From positions 9,076-15,756 of the forward strand of contig DHYT01000121.1 in assembly GCA_002415465.1 (NCBI GenBank): a stretch of DNA of 6,681 nt. The letters run 5' to 3'. Position numbers and translations under genes: made by a program. A model generated the notes under the pieces. It worked only from the letters and a program-made list of their open reading frames with translations. It was not told the DNA's origin and searched no databases. The number at the start of each line of letters is the position of its first letter. Within the stretch, counting starts at the first letter, position 1. The stretch comes from Desulfobulbaceae bacterium UBA5123 (GTDB lineage: Bacteria; Desulfobacterota; Desulfobulbia; Desulfobulbales; UBA5123). Shown one piece after another: positions 1 to 6,681 of the stretch.

Positions 1-1
1 C

Positions 2-1342
2 GGCGAGGGGATCACCGAAGACGATCTGATGGATCTGCTCTTCCTCCGTCTGGACCTGATGGCGGTGCTCAAGGTGCAGCCGGACGGCCTGCCGGAAAAG
101 CTGTACGGGGTGCACCTCCTGCCGGCCGGCGGCGAGGAGCAGTGGCATTACCTGCCGCCGGTGGTTCCCGCGCTGCAGCCGCCCTCCTGTCTGGAACTGA
201 TTACCGCCCTTGAGACCGAATTCGCCAAGCTGCGGCCGGTGCGGGAGGTCGATCAGGGCCGTGACCGGGCGATTCTGGTCAGCGTCACCACCCTCTCCAG
301 GAAGAGCGGCCAGGAGTCCATGGACGAGTTGATCGAACTGGCCCGCTCCGATGATGTGGTGGTGCTCGATACCGTCATCCAGCGCCGCAATCAGATCAAC
401 CCGCGCCTGATCCTGGGCAAGGGCAAACTCGGCGAGCTGATGCTGACCGCGCTGCGGTTGAACGCCAATCTGCTCATCTTCGACCAGGAGTTGAATCCGT
501 CGCAGATTCGTTCCATCACCGATCACACCGATATGCGGGTCATCGACCGGACCCAGCTGATCCTCGATATCTTCGCCCGCCGCGCCTTGAGCCGGGAGGG
601 CAAGCTGCAGATCGAGATGGCGCAGCTCAAGTATATGCTGCCCCGGCTGGGGATGCGCGACGACGCCCTCTCCAGGCTGACCGGCGGCATCGGCGGCCGC
701 GGCCCCGGCGAGACCAAGCTTGAGGTCGATCGCCGGCGGATCAACGACCGGTTGACCAAGCTTGGGCAGCGGCTGAAGGAGGTGAGCCGCGAGCGGTATA
801 ATCGCCGGGCGCGGCGGCGGAAGCGTGATCTGCCGGTGCTGTCGCTGGTGGGGTACACCAATGCCGGCAAATCGACCCTCTTGAACACCCTCACCAGCAG
901 CGAGATCGTCGCCGAGGACAAACTTTTCGCCACCCTCGATCCCACCAGCCGCAGGCTCCGTTTCCCGGAGGAGATGGAGGTGATCATTACCGACACGGTG
1001 GGCTTTATCCGCAATCTGCCCGCCGATCTGCTCCAGGCCTTCAAGGCGACCCTGGAGGAGTTGCACGAGGCGGACGTGCTGGTGCATGTGGTGGATGTCG
1101 GCAACCCCCGCTTCGTCGATCAGATGCAGGTTGTCGACGACCTGCTGCGGGAGCTCGAGCTGACCGGCATCCCCTGTCTGCGCCTCTTCAACAAGATCGA
1201 CCTGGTCGGGCGGGAGTACGCGGCCCGCATGGCGGCCGAGTTCGACGCCAAGCTGATCAGCGCCCGCGATGCCGAAACCTTTGGCCCTTTTCTGGCCGAG
1301 GCGCAGCGGCTGGTGCGGGAGCGGTGGCCGCTGGCGCGGTGA
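2..1342 (+). CDS. hflX: GTPase HflX, ribosome-associated (5' end missing)
   Basis: HflX is a cytoplasmic GTPase of the Obg-HflX group. It binds the 50S subunit and is known to split stalled or stressed ribosomes. Numbering from the in-frame ATG at base 29, the N-terminal HflX domain occupies about 80-215, with LGKGKLGEL and VIDRTQLILDIFARRA. The family glycine-rich signature GGRGPGETKLE is at 222-232. The G domain follows: G1 GYTNAGKST 275-283, G3 DTVGF 322-326, G4 NKID 388-391 and G5 SA 411-412. All key nucleotide-binding residues are present. The frame is open from base 2 with no upstream stop, and residues before base 29 (GEGITEDDL) continue the domain, so ATG 29 is probably internal and the true start lies outside the window. 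Long HflX proteins with an N-terminal extension occur in related bacteria. Only about 26 residues follow G5, so the C-terminal domain seen in E. coli HflX is short or absent. The next gene appears to have its own promoter. Confidence 0.96.
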   Translation, partial: GEGITEDDLMDLLFLRLDLMAVLKVQPDGLPEKLYGVHLLPAGGEEQWHYLPPVVPALQPPSCLELITALETEFAKLRPVREVDQGRDRAILVSVTTLSRKSGQESMDELIELARSDDVVVLDTVIQRRNQINPRLILGKGKLGELMLTALRLNANLLIFDQELNPSQIRSITDHTDMRVIDRTQLILDIFARRALSREGKLQIEMAQLKYMLPRLGMRDDALSRLTGGIGGRGPGETKLEVDRRRINDRLTKLGQRLKEVSRERYNRRARRRKRDLPVLSLVGYTNAGKSTLLNTLTSSEIVAEDKLFATLDPTSRRLRFPEEMEVIITDTVGFIRNLPADLLQAFKATLEELHEADVLVHVVDVGNPRFVDQMQVVDDLLRELELTGIPCLRLFNKIDLVGREYAARMAAEFDAKLISARDAETFGPFLAEAQRLVRERWPLAR

Positions 1343-1373
1343 GGCGCGGTTTGCGGCGGCGGGTTCGGCGGGA

Positions 1374-1402
1374 TTGAAAAAGCGGCCGATGGCGTCTATA
1401 GT
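1374..1402 (+). promoter_or_regulatory. Candidate sigma70-type promoter for the kinase operon
   Basis: A -35-like TTGAAA (1374-1379) and a -10-like TATAGT (1397-1402) are separated by exactly 17 bases. Each hexamer differs from the housekeeping consensus at one position (TTGACA, TATAAT). The pair stands out as the only AT-rich element in a GC-rich gap between hflX and the hybrid kinase. Transcription would start near 1409, leaving a leader of about 32 nucleotides that begins T-rich (1411-1426). No extended -10 TG is present. There is no obvious operator palindrome beside it. The call is by eye, so a chance match is possible. Confidence 0.55.
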
Positions 1403-1440
1403 ACGGAACCTTTGATTTGTTTTCTTGACGGGGCGCGGCG

Positions 1441-4416
1441 ATGCCTGCGCGACGCCCTCTTTGCTACGTGGTGATGGTTATGCGTTTGCGGATTGTGATT
1501 ATCCTCGTCCTCTGCTGCTTCGGCATTGCGCCGATCGCCTTGCTGATGGGGATCAACGCCCCGGCCGTTTTTGGGCGTCTTGAGCAGGCTGCCCAGCAGG
1601 AGAGCCTTTCCCGGCTGCAGAACGAGCAGTATGCCTTGAATGTCAGGGTCGAGCGGCTGAAGGAACGGATTGCCTCCCTGGCCTCCTTGCCAGGCGCCGG
1701 GGATGTGCTCGGCATGCAGAGCGATCATGCCATCAATGCGCAGGTGGCGGGGAAACGGCTTGCCGCTCTTGTCAATAAATGGTTCGGGCGGCGCGCCGAG
1801 GTCTTGGATGTCACCCTCTTCGACGCCAGCGGGCGGGAACGCTTCCGCCTCGTCCGCAAGGCGAAGGGCGGGCCGTTCGTGGTGGCCGCCGGCGGCTTGG
1901 CCGGGCATCCCGCCACGGATTTCTGCAGGAGCGGGTTGACGTTGCCGGCGGCGACGGTGCGGGTCGGCGGCATCGAGGTGATGCATCCGGCCGCGGATAA
2001 CGATGCCGCCCACGGCTATAGCCTCTCGCTGGTCACGTCGGTGGCGGCGGGCAGCGGCGAGTCGATCGGCTCCCTGTGCTGCCGGATCAACATGACGGAT
2101 TTTCTGCGGGAGTATGCGCGGGGCTACTGGCTCGACGGCGGCGGCAATCCCCTCCATGGTCATGAAGCCGCGACCGAGGGCGAGGGACGCGGGATATCGA
2201 CGGACGCAGGCCCGGAGGAGTTCGCCGGCCTGAAGGCTCTTCTGGCCGGCAACAAGGCGGTTGTCTGGAGCGGGGAGCATGGGCGGCAGGTCGCCTGGCA
2301 GCCGATTCTCTTCAATGAGAACATGGCCGCGACGCTCTGGGTCGGCCATGCCGTCGATCGCATCGCGCTTGCCCAATGGCTTGAATCGCAGCAGTTGCGC
2401 GTGTTCGCCGTCGTCGCGGCGCTGATGCTGGTTGTTGTGCTGCTGGCCGGGAAGATCGCCGCCTTCGTCGATCAGAGCAAGAACGAGGTGCTGGCCGGGT
2501 TCGATGCGATCCTGTCCGGCGAGAAGCCCAAGCCGTTTGCATGGGGCTATTTGCAGGAGTTGCGGCAGATGGCCGGCGATTTGAACGACCTTGCCGACCG
2601 CTATTTCGATATGCGTCTGGCCCGGCAACGGGCCGAGGATGAGTTGCGGGAAAGCAACGCCAAGCTCGAGGAGATGGTGGAGCGGCGGACGGCGGAGCTG
2701 TTCGCCACCAACGAGCAGTTGAGCGAGGAGGTCGAGGAACGGAGCCGGGCCGAGGATGAGCTGATCAGCCACCGCGATCATCTCGAGGATTTGGTGCGGC
2801 AGCGGCTGGTGGAACTGGCGGAGAGCAACGAGCAGCTGCAGCTTGAGATGGTGCGGCGCAAACACGCCCAGGATTCGGTCCGCCAGAACGAGGCGCGGCT
2901 TCGGACGATCCTTGATTCGGTGCCCATCGGCATCTTCATCGTGGATCGCGAGAAGCGGACCATCGCCTACGCCAACCCCGCCGCCGCCGGCATGATCGGT
3001 GCGGACTCGCCCGCCGATCTGTTCGGGAAAACCTGCCATTCGCTTTTCTGCGAGAGCGACCGCGAGCAGCGGCGCTGCATCGACGCGGAAGAGTATTACG
3101 AGCAGGCGGACATCACCCTGCGGCGGCTCGACGACGTCCCCATGTCGGTGTTGAAAACCGTCATCCCGCTGACCCTCGGCGATCGGCCCTGCCTGCTGGA
3201 AAGCATTACCGACATCACCGAGCTGAAGCGGATGGCCAGCCAGAATCAGACCCTCCATCAGCAACTGCTCCAGTCGCAGAAGATGGAGGCGGTGGGGGTG
3301 CTGGCCGGCGGCGTCGCCCATGATTTCAACAACCTGTTGACCATCATCCAGGGCTCGGCCGAGCTAGCCCTGCTGACCTCGTCGACGGAGAAGGCGGAGC
3401 ACCGCTACTTGAACCAGATCAAGGAGACCACCGAGCGGGCGGGAAATCTGGTGCGCCAGCTCCTGCTCTTCAGCCGCACCCAGCCGATGACCCTTTCCGT
3501 GCTGCACCTCAACGATGTCGTTGAGAATCTCATGAAGATGCTCAAGCGCCTCATCGGCGAGGACATTGAGGTCGCCACCGAGCTTGCCGACGGGTTGTGG
3601 CCGGTGAAGGGGAACGCCGCCAATATCGAGCAGGTGGTCATGAATCTCGCCGTCAACGGCCGGGATGCCATGGCCAGCGGCGGCAAGCTGCGGATCCGGA
3701 CCCGGAATGTGGTCATCGACGAGCGGGATGCGGTGCTGCCCGAGGTCACCCCGGGCCGTTTTGTCTGCCTGGAGGTGGTCGACAGCGGCGCCGGCATCGC
3801 CGACGAGGTGTTGCAACATATCTTCGAGCCGTTTTTCACCACCAAGGAGGCGGGCAAGGGCACCGGCCTCGGGCTTGCGGTGGTGTACGGGATCGTCAAG
3901 CAGCATGAGGGATGGATCGATGTCGACAGCAAGGCGGGCGAGGGGACATCCTTCCGGATATACCTGCCGGGCAGCGCCGATGCGGCCGAAAAAGAGGTTG
4001 CGGCGGCGCCCGCCGTTGATCTGCATGGGGATGGCCGGCGGGTGCTGGTGGTCGAGGACGAGGAGACGTTGCGCGGGTTGATCGCCGATACCCTTGTCCA
4101 GAAAGGATTCACGGTTCTGCAGGCGACCAGCGTCGACGAGGCGCTGGCGATTTTTGCGCGCGAGGAGGGCGCCTTCGACCTGCTCTTCAGTGACGTGGTG
4201 CTGCCCGGCGAGCAGAACGGCATCCAGCTTGCCGACGCCCTCCGGGAGAAGCGGTCCGATTTGCCGGTGATCCTTTCCAGCGGGTACACCGATCAGAAGT
4301 CGCAATGGGAGATTATCACGGAACGCGGGTACGCCTTTTTGCAAAAACCGTTCAATATCGGCACCCTGGTTCGCATGGTGCACGATGCCGTGAAGGGGCG
4401 GGGCGCAAGTGAGTAA
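1441..4416 (+). CDS. Membrane hybrid sensor histidine kinase (sensor-PAS-HisKA-HATPase-REC)
   Basis: This 991-residue inner-membrane kinase should autophosphorylate a histidine and pass the phosphate to its own receiver. Visible order: TM1 about 18-38; extracytoplasmic sensor about 40-318, of Cache-like size but not assignable by eye; TM2 about 321-340; linker and coiled coil about 345-480 with a 39-residue repeat; PAS about 483-595; HisKA with H627 in GGVAHDFNN (HPK4-like); HATPase_c with N-box N735/N739, G1 box DSGAGI 781-786, F-box FEPFF 795-799 and G2 box GKGTGLGL 805-812; REC 866-985 with acidic pair E872/D873, phospho-acceptor D918, S947 and K969-P970. All catalytic residues are intact. 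There is no HPt or DNA-binding output, so its partner is unknown. ATG 1441 is chosen because GGGG sits 7 bases upstream, behind a good promoter; ATG 1474 and ATG 1480 are in-frame alternatives without a clear ribosome binding site. The 3' end overlaps the DUF4390 gene by 8 bases, which points to an operon. Confidence 0.95.
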   Translation: MPARRPLCYVVMVMRLRIVIILVLCCFGIAPIALLMGINAPAVFGRLEQAAQQESLSRLQNEQYALNVRVERLKERIASLASLPGAGDVLGMQSDHAINAQVAGKRLAALVNKWFGRRAEVLDVTLFDASGRERFRLVRKAKGGPFVVAAGGLAGHPATDFCRSGLTLPAATVRVGGIEVMHPAADNDAAHGYSLSLVTSVAAGSGESIGSLCCRINMTDFLREYARGYWLDGGGNPLHGHEAATEGEGRGISTDAGPEEFAGLKALLAGNKAVVWSGEHGRQVAWQPILFNENMAATLWVGHAVDRIALAQWLESQQLRVFAVVAALMLVVVLLAGKIAAFVDQSKNEVLAGFDAILSGEKPKPFAWGYLQELRQMAGDLNDLADRYFDMRLARQRAEDELRESNAKLEEMVERRTAELFATNEQLSEEVEERSRAEDELISHRDHLEDLVRQRLVELAESNEQLQLEMVRRKHAQDSVRQNEARLRTILDSVPIGIFIVDREKRTIAYANPAAAGMIGADSPADLFGKTCHSLFCESDREQRRCIDAEEYYEQADITLRRLDDVPMSVLKTVIPLTLGDRPCLLESITDITELKRMASQNQTLHQQLLQSQKMEAVGVLAGGVAHDFNNLLTIIQGSAELALLTSSTEKAEHRYLNQIKETTERAGNLVRQLLLFSRTQPMTLSVLHLNDVVENLMKMLKRLIGEDIEVATELADGLWPVKGNAANIEQVVMNLAVNGRDAMASGGKLRIRTRNVVIDERDAVLPEVTPGRFVCLEVVDSGAGIADEVLQHIFEPFFTTKEAGKGTGLGLAVVYGIVKQHEGWIDVDSKAGEGTSFRIYLPGSADAAEKEVAAAPAVDLHGDGRRVLVVEDEETLRGLIADTLVQKGFTVLQATSVDEALAIFAREEGAFDLLFSDVVLPGEQNGIQLADALREKRSDLPVILSSGYTDQKSQWEIITERGYAFLQKPFNIGTLVRMVHDAVKGRGASE
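2629..2880 (+). repeat. Tandem 39-residue coiled-coil repeat inside the hybrid kinase
   Basis: The signalling helix between TM2 and PAS contains two full 39-residue units (117 bases each), starting at residues 397 and 436, and the start of a third at 475. Aligned positions match closely: RAEDEL 397-402 and 436-441, L409/L448, V413/V452, R416/R455, EL 419-420 and 458-459, NEQL 424-427 and 463-466, R434/R473. The DNA is also similar: the RAEDEL and NEQL codons differ between units only at the TTG/CTG leucine. A period of 39 equals four heptads plus one 11-residue step, which is compatible with a continuous coiled coil containing a stutter. Internal duplication is the simplest origin. Confidence 0.72.
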
Positions 4417-5035
4417 GCCAACGGTCAAGCCGTCTCCTTCCGTCGCCCCGCGGCACCGCTCTTCCTCGGTCTGCCGGCGGTTGCTGTGCGGGGCGCTGGT
4501 GCTGGCGGTCTGTCTGGCGGGGGCGGCCCGCACCCTTTATGCCAAGGACGCCGCCATCAAGTCCATCGTGGTCGCCAATTCCTCCACCGACCTGTTGCTC
4601 TACTGTGCGGTGATGAACAGTTTCACCCCCGAGATGGTGGAGGGAATCCGGAACGGCATCCCGGTGACGTTCACCTTTTTCGTCACCCTTGAGCAGAAAC
4701 GCGCGTTCCTGCCGGACCGGCAGGTGGTGTCGCTCTCCTTTGACCACACCCTGAGTTACGACAGCCTGAAGGAGGTGTACCGCCTCACCTTTCCCGGTGA
4801 AAGCGGCAAGAGCGTCAGCACCGCCTCCTTCGCGGAGGCGAAGCGGCTGATGGAAGAGGTGAACGGCTTCCATGTCGTTCCCCTGCGCAGCCTGGTGCCC
4901 GACGGTGAATACGCCTTGGCGGTCAAGGCGCGGCTTGCGAAGAAAACCCTGCCGTTGAACTTTCATTATATTATCCCGTTCTGGCATCTCTGGGATTTCG
5001 AAACCGACTGGCGGACCGCGCGGTTCAGGTACTGA
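4409..5035 (+). CDS. DUF4390 domain exported protein, NtrY-associated
   Basis: The 208-residue product has a basic N-region (R15, R17, R23, R24), a hydrophobic stretch at about 25-40 and a possible signal peptidase site after LYA (residue 45), so it is probably exported or anchored in the inner membrane. The rest fits the DUF4390 family: a beta-rich start (IKSIVVANS), GIRNGIPVTFTF at 79-90, LSYDSLKEVY at 115-124, SFAEAKRLM at 140-148 and a tryptophan-rich end with W192, W195 and W201. The family has no established biochemical function but is often encoded directly before ntrY, as here. The GTG start at 4409 overlaps the kinase gene by 8 bases. AAGGGG at 4393-4398, inside the kinase's last codons, is a loosely spaced ribosome binding site, so translation may be coupled. 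There is no upstream in-frame ATG that fits better; a TTG start near 4481 would shorten the long N-region. A periplasmic accessory role for NtrY is inference. Confidence 0.88.
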   Translation: MSKPTVKPSPSVAPRHRSSSVCRRLLCGALVLAVCLAGAARTLYAKDAAIKSIVVANSSTDLLLYCAVMNSFTPEMVEGIRNGIPVTFTFFVTLEQKRAFLPDRQVVSLSFDHTLSYDSLKEVYRLTFPGESGKSVSTASFAEAKRLMEEVNGFHVVPLRSLVPDGEYALAVKARLAKKTLPLNFHYIIPFWHLWDFETDWRTARFRY

Positions 5036-5097
5036 AACGGCGGCGGCCGTGGCGACGGCGGCGGGTGGCCGGCGGCATGGCGCGGATGAGGAAAAAA
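5036..5097 (+). promoter_or_regulatory. Short spacer with ribosome binding site that sets the NtrY start
   Basis: These 62 bases separate the DUF4390 gene from the NtrY-like kinase. GAGGA at 5088-5092 lies 5 bases before ATG 5098 and is the strongest Shine-Dalgarno match in the window. Two more in-frame ATGs (5077 and 5086) and a GTG (5065) lie upstream without comparable sites. I see no promoter hexamers or stable terminator here, only low-complexity GC-rich sequence, so read-through from the upstream genes is the likely mode of expression. Confidence 0.6.
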
Positions 5098-6681
5098 ATG
5101 GCGGATTCCCTACCAGTATCGGACCACGACGCCGCTGAAACGGCGCTTGTCGAGGCGCGGGCCCGCAAGCGCCGGCGCATCCGGTTCGTCATCCTGCTCT
5201 GCTGCGTGCTTATCCCGATCTTCACCTACCTTGAAACCAAGGTGTTTCAGATCGGGGCCGTTTCCTTCCCGATCAGCGGCAACGTGCTGGTCTTTGTTCT
5301 GATCAACGTCAACATCCTGCTCCTGCTGCTGATGGTGTTCCTGGTGCTGCGGAACCTCGCGCAGCTGATCTTTGAGCGGCGGCGGCGGTTTCTGGGCACC
5401 GGCCTGCGCACCAAGCTGGTCATTTCCTTTGTTTCCCTCTCGCTCATCCCCACCGCCCTGCTCTTCTTCATCGCCCTGCAGTTCGTCTCGACCAGCATGG
5501 ATTACTGGTTCAACATCAATGTCGAGCAGTCGCTCCTCGCCTCCCTCGATATCGGCAAGGAGGTGTACCAGGGGGCGCGCGGGCGGGTCGGGACCCTGGG
5601 CAACAATCTGGCCCGGCGGCTGGAGCGGGAAGGCGGCCGCTATGCGGACGGCGCGCCGCTGACCGACCACCTGCAGGATCTGCTGGAAAGCTACAATCTG
5701 GCGTCGCTGCAGATCGTCACCGAGCAGCGGATGGCGTTGGCCGAGGCCTTTGCCGCCGGCATCGATCCGGCGGAGGTGCCGGAGGTGCCGGTGGAGGAGT
5801 TCCGATCGGTGCTGGCCGGCTCGGGCGGGGAGTCGATGCTGATCCATGAGGTGGGCGCGGGCGAACTGGTCCGTGGCGCCACCGCCCTGGAGTTGCCGGG
5901 GCCCGCCGGCGTCACCCGCCACTGCGTTCTGGTCGCATCCCTGCTGATCCCCAGGGCGCGCCTCGAACGGATGCATGTGATCTCCCGCGGGCTTGAGGGG
6001 TACCGGCAGCTGATGCTGCTGAAAACGCCGATCAAGACCAGTCTGCTGGTCATGCTGCTCATCGTTACCCTGCTCATCGTTTTTGCCGCGATCTGGTTCG
6101 GCTTCTATGTCGCCCGTGGTCTTACCGTGCCCATCGGCAAGCTTGCCGACGCCACCCGGCGGGTCGCGGAAGGGGAGCTTGATTTCGTGCTTGAAAAAAG
6201 CTCCGGCGACGAGATGGGCACCCTGGTCGACTCCTTTAACCGCATGACCCGCGACCTCCTGGCGCACAAGCATCAGATCGAGGAGGCGAATCTGGCCCTG
6301 CAGGCCGGCAACCAGGAGCTTGACCAGCGGCGGCGCTATACCGAGATCATCCTCCGCAACGTCGCGGCCGGGGTCATCTCCGTGGATGAAAAGGGGCGGG
6401 TGACCACCATCAACCGCTTTGCCGAGGAGCTGCTCGGGATCAGCCATGCGCAGGTGCTCGGCCGGGATTACCATGCCATCCTCCGCCCCGAGCATCTGGC
6501 GATCCTCGATGGCTTTCTCGACGAGCTGGCCGGCTCCGGCAAGGTCTCCATGCAGCGGCCGCTCAGGTTGACGGTCCGCGATGAAACCTTTTTCCTGCGG
6601 GTCAACTTCACCCGGCTCGAGGATGAAGAGGGCCGGCCCCTGGGCGTGGTGCTGGTCTTCGACAACCTCACCGAGCTGGAA
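5098..6681 (+). CDS. ntrY: NtrY-like sensor histidine kinase (3' end missing)
   Basis: The first 528 residues are visible and the frame is open at the right edge. NtrY is the membrane kinase of the NtrYX two-component system, linked to nitrogen metabolism, redox state or envelope functions depending on species. Visible order: basic N-terminus (residues 21-29); TM1 about 30-46; TM2 about 61-84; TM3 about 106-128; extracytoplasmic region about 129-313; TM4 about 314-338; HAMP about 339-392 with the VPIGKL proline (P345) and the DEMGTL acidic segment; short coiled coil 393-413; PAS from about 414, with ILRNVAAGVISVD and, near the edge, VVLVFDNLTE. The LRNLAQLIFERRRRF and LRTKLV segments between TM2 and TM3 are typical of NtrY. 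The HisKA and ATPase domains are not in the window, so catalytic residues cannot be checked. ATG 5098 is chosen for its GAGGA ribosome binding site; ATG 5077 and 5086 are in frame. Placement behind DUF4390 supports the call. An ntrX gene would be expected next. Confidence 0.92.
   Translation, partial: MADSLPVSDHDAAETALVEARARKRRRIRFVILLCCVLIPIFTYLETKVFQIGAVSFPISGNVLVFVLINVNILLLLLMVFLVLRNLAQLIFERRRRFLGTGLRTKLVISFVSLSLIPTALLFFIALQFVSTSMDYWFNINVEQSLLASLDIGKEVYQGARGRVGTLGNNLARRLEREGGRYADGAPLTDHLQDLLESYNLASLQIVTEQRMALAEAFAAGIDPAEVPEVPVEEFRSVLAGSGGESMLIHEVGAGELVRGATALELPGPAGVTRHCVLVASLLIPRARLERMHVISRGLEGYRQLMLLKTPIKTSLLVMLLIVTLLIVFAAIWFGFYVARGLTVPIGKLADATRRVAEGELDFVLEKSSGDEMGTLVDSFNRMTRDLLAHKHQIEEANLALQAGNQELDQRRRYTEIILRNVAAGVISVDEKGRVTTINRFAEELLGISHAQVLGRDYHAILRPEHLAILDGFLDELAGSGKVSMQRPLRLTVRDETFFLRVNFTRLEDEEGRPLGVVLVFDNLTELE

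Noticed and set aside
1333..1354. Possible sigma54 promoter or operator: repeated GGCGCGGT (1333-1340, 1343-1350) followed by TTTGC
   Set aside because: The GG to GC spacing is 8 rather than the required 10 bases, and the first copy is inside hflX codons. The 10-base direct repeat is plausible chance in such GC-rich sequence.
1343..1373. Terminator for hflX
   Set aside because: No stable inverted repeat followed by a T-run is visible; the stretch is simple G/C-rich sequence.
1425..1453. Second -35-like hexamer TTGACG at 1425-1430
   Set aside because: No AT-rich -10 element occurs at the proper distance; the expected position is within GC-rich coding sequence.
1396..3321. Long - strand open frame (641 codons) opposite the hybrid kinase
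   Set aside because: Its product is rich in H, P, G, Q and R with no recognisable domain, and the opposite + strand frame encodes a kinase with intact motifs. It is a GC-composition shadow.
3364..4533. - strand open frame (389 codons) spanning the kinase and DUF4390 junction
   Set aside because: It crosses the ends of two well-supported + strand genes, has no motif and no ribosome binding site that I could see, and has the same shadow composition.
5772..5789. Tandem 9-base repeat GGAGGTGCC x2 in the NtrY sensor region
   Set aside because: Only two in-frame copies encoding EVPEVP; too short to mean more than local slippage.
5110..6495. Long - strand open frame (461 codons) opposite the NtrY-like gene
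   Set aside because: The translation is D/Q/H/G-rich and low in complexity with no domain. The + strand frame has clear NtrY membrane, HAMP and PAS features throughout.

Overview
The window is a GC-rich, densely coding stretch of a bacterial chromosome. All four recognisable genes lie on the + strand: the 3' part of hflX, a complete hybrid sensor histidine kinase, a complete DUF4390-family exported protein, and the 5' part of an NtrY-like sensor kinase. The protein styles suggest a Desulfobacterota (former Deltaproteobacteria) member, possibly near the Desulfobulbales. These are a long HflX with an N-terminal extension, an HDFNN-type hybrid kinase with a C-terminal receiver, and DUF4390 next to NtrY. 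This placement is inference from sequence style and was not tested.

Layout: 2-1342 is hflX, still open at the left edge, so its start lies upstream. The 98-base gap 1343-1440 holds the best promoter candidate in the window, TTGAAA-17 bp-TATAGT, which suggests that a new transcription unit starts after hflX. Bases 1441-4416 encode a 991-residue membrane kinase: TM, extracytoplasmic sensor, TM, repeated coiled coil, PAS, HisKA, HATPase_c, REC. Its last 8 bases overlap the GTG start of the DUF4390 gene (4409-5035). After 62 bases comes the NtrY-like kinase (5098 to the right edge). Its first 528 residues are visible: four membrane segments, an extracytoplasmic domain, HAMP and PAS. Its catalytic half lies outside the window.

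The three downstream genes look like one signalling operon: two different membrane kinases on either side of a small secreted or membrane-anchored protein of unknown function. DUF4390 next to NtrY is a recurrent arrangement, and NtrY normally pairs with the sigma54-dependent regulator NtrX, which would be expected just beyond the right edge. The upstream hybrid kinase is the less usual part. It carries its own receiver but no HPt or output domain, so it may work through a phosphorelay, regulate itself, or feed the NtrYX pathway.

I found no RNA genes, mobile elements, CRISPR arrays or convincing terminators. The long open frames on the - strand are composition shadows of the + strand genes.
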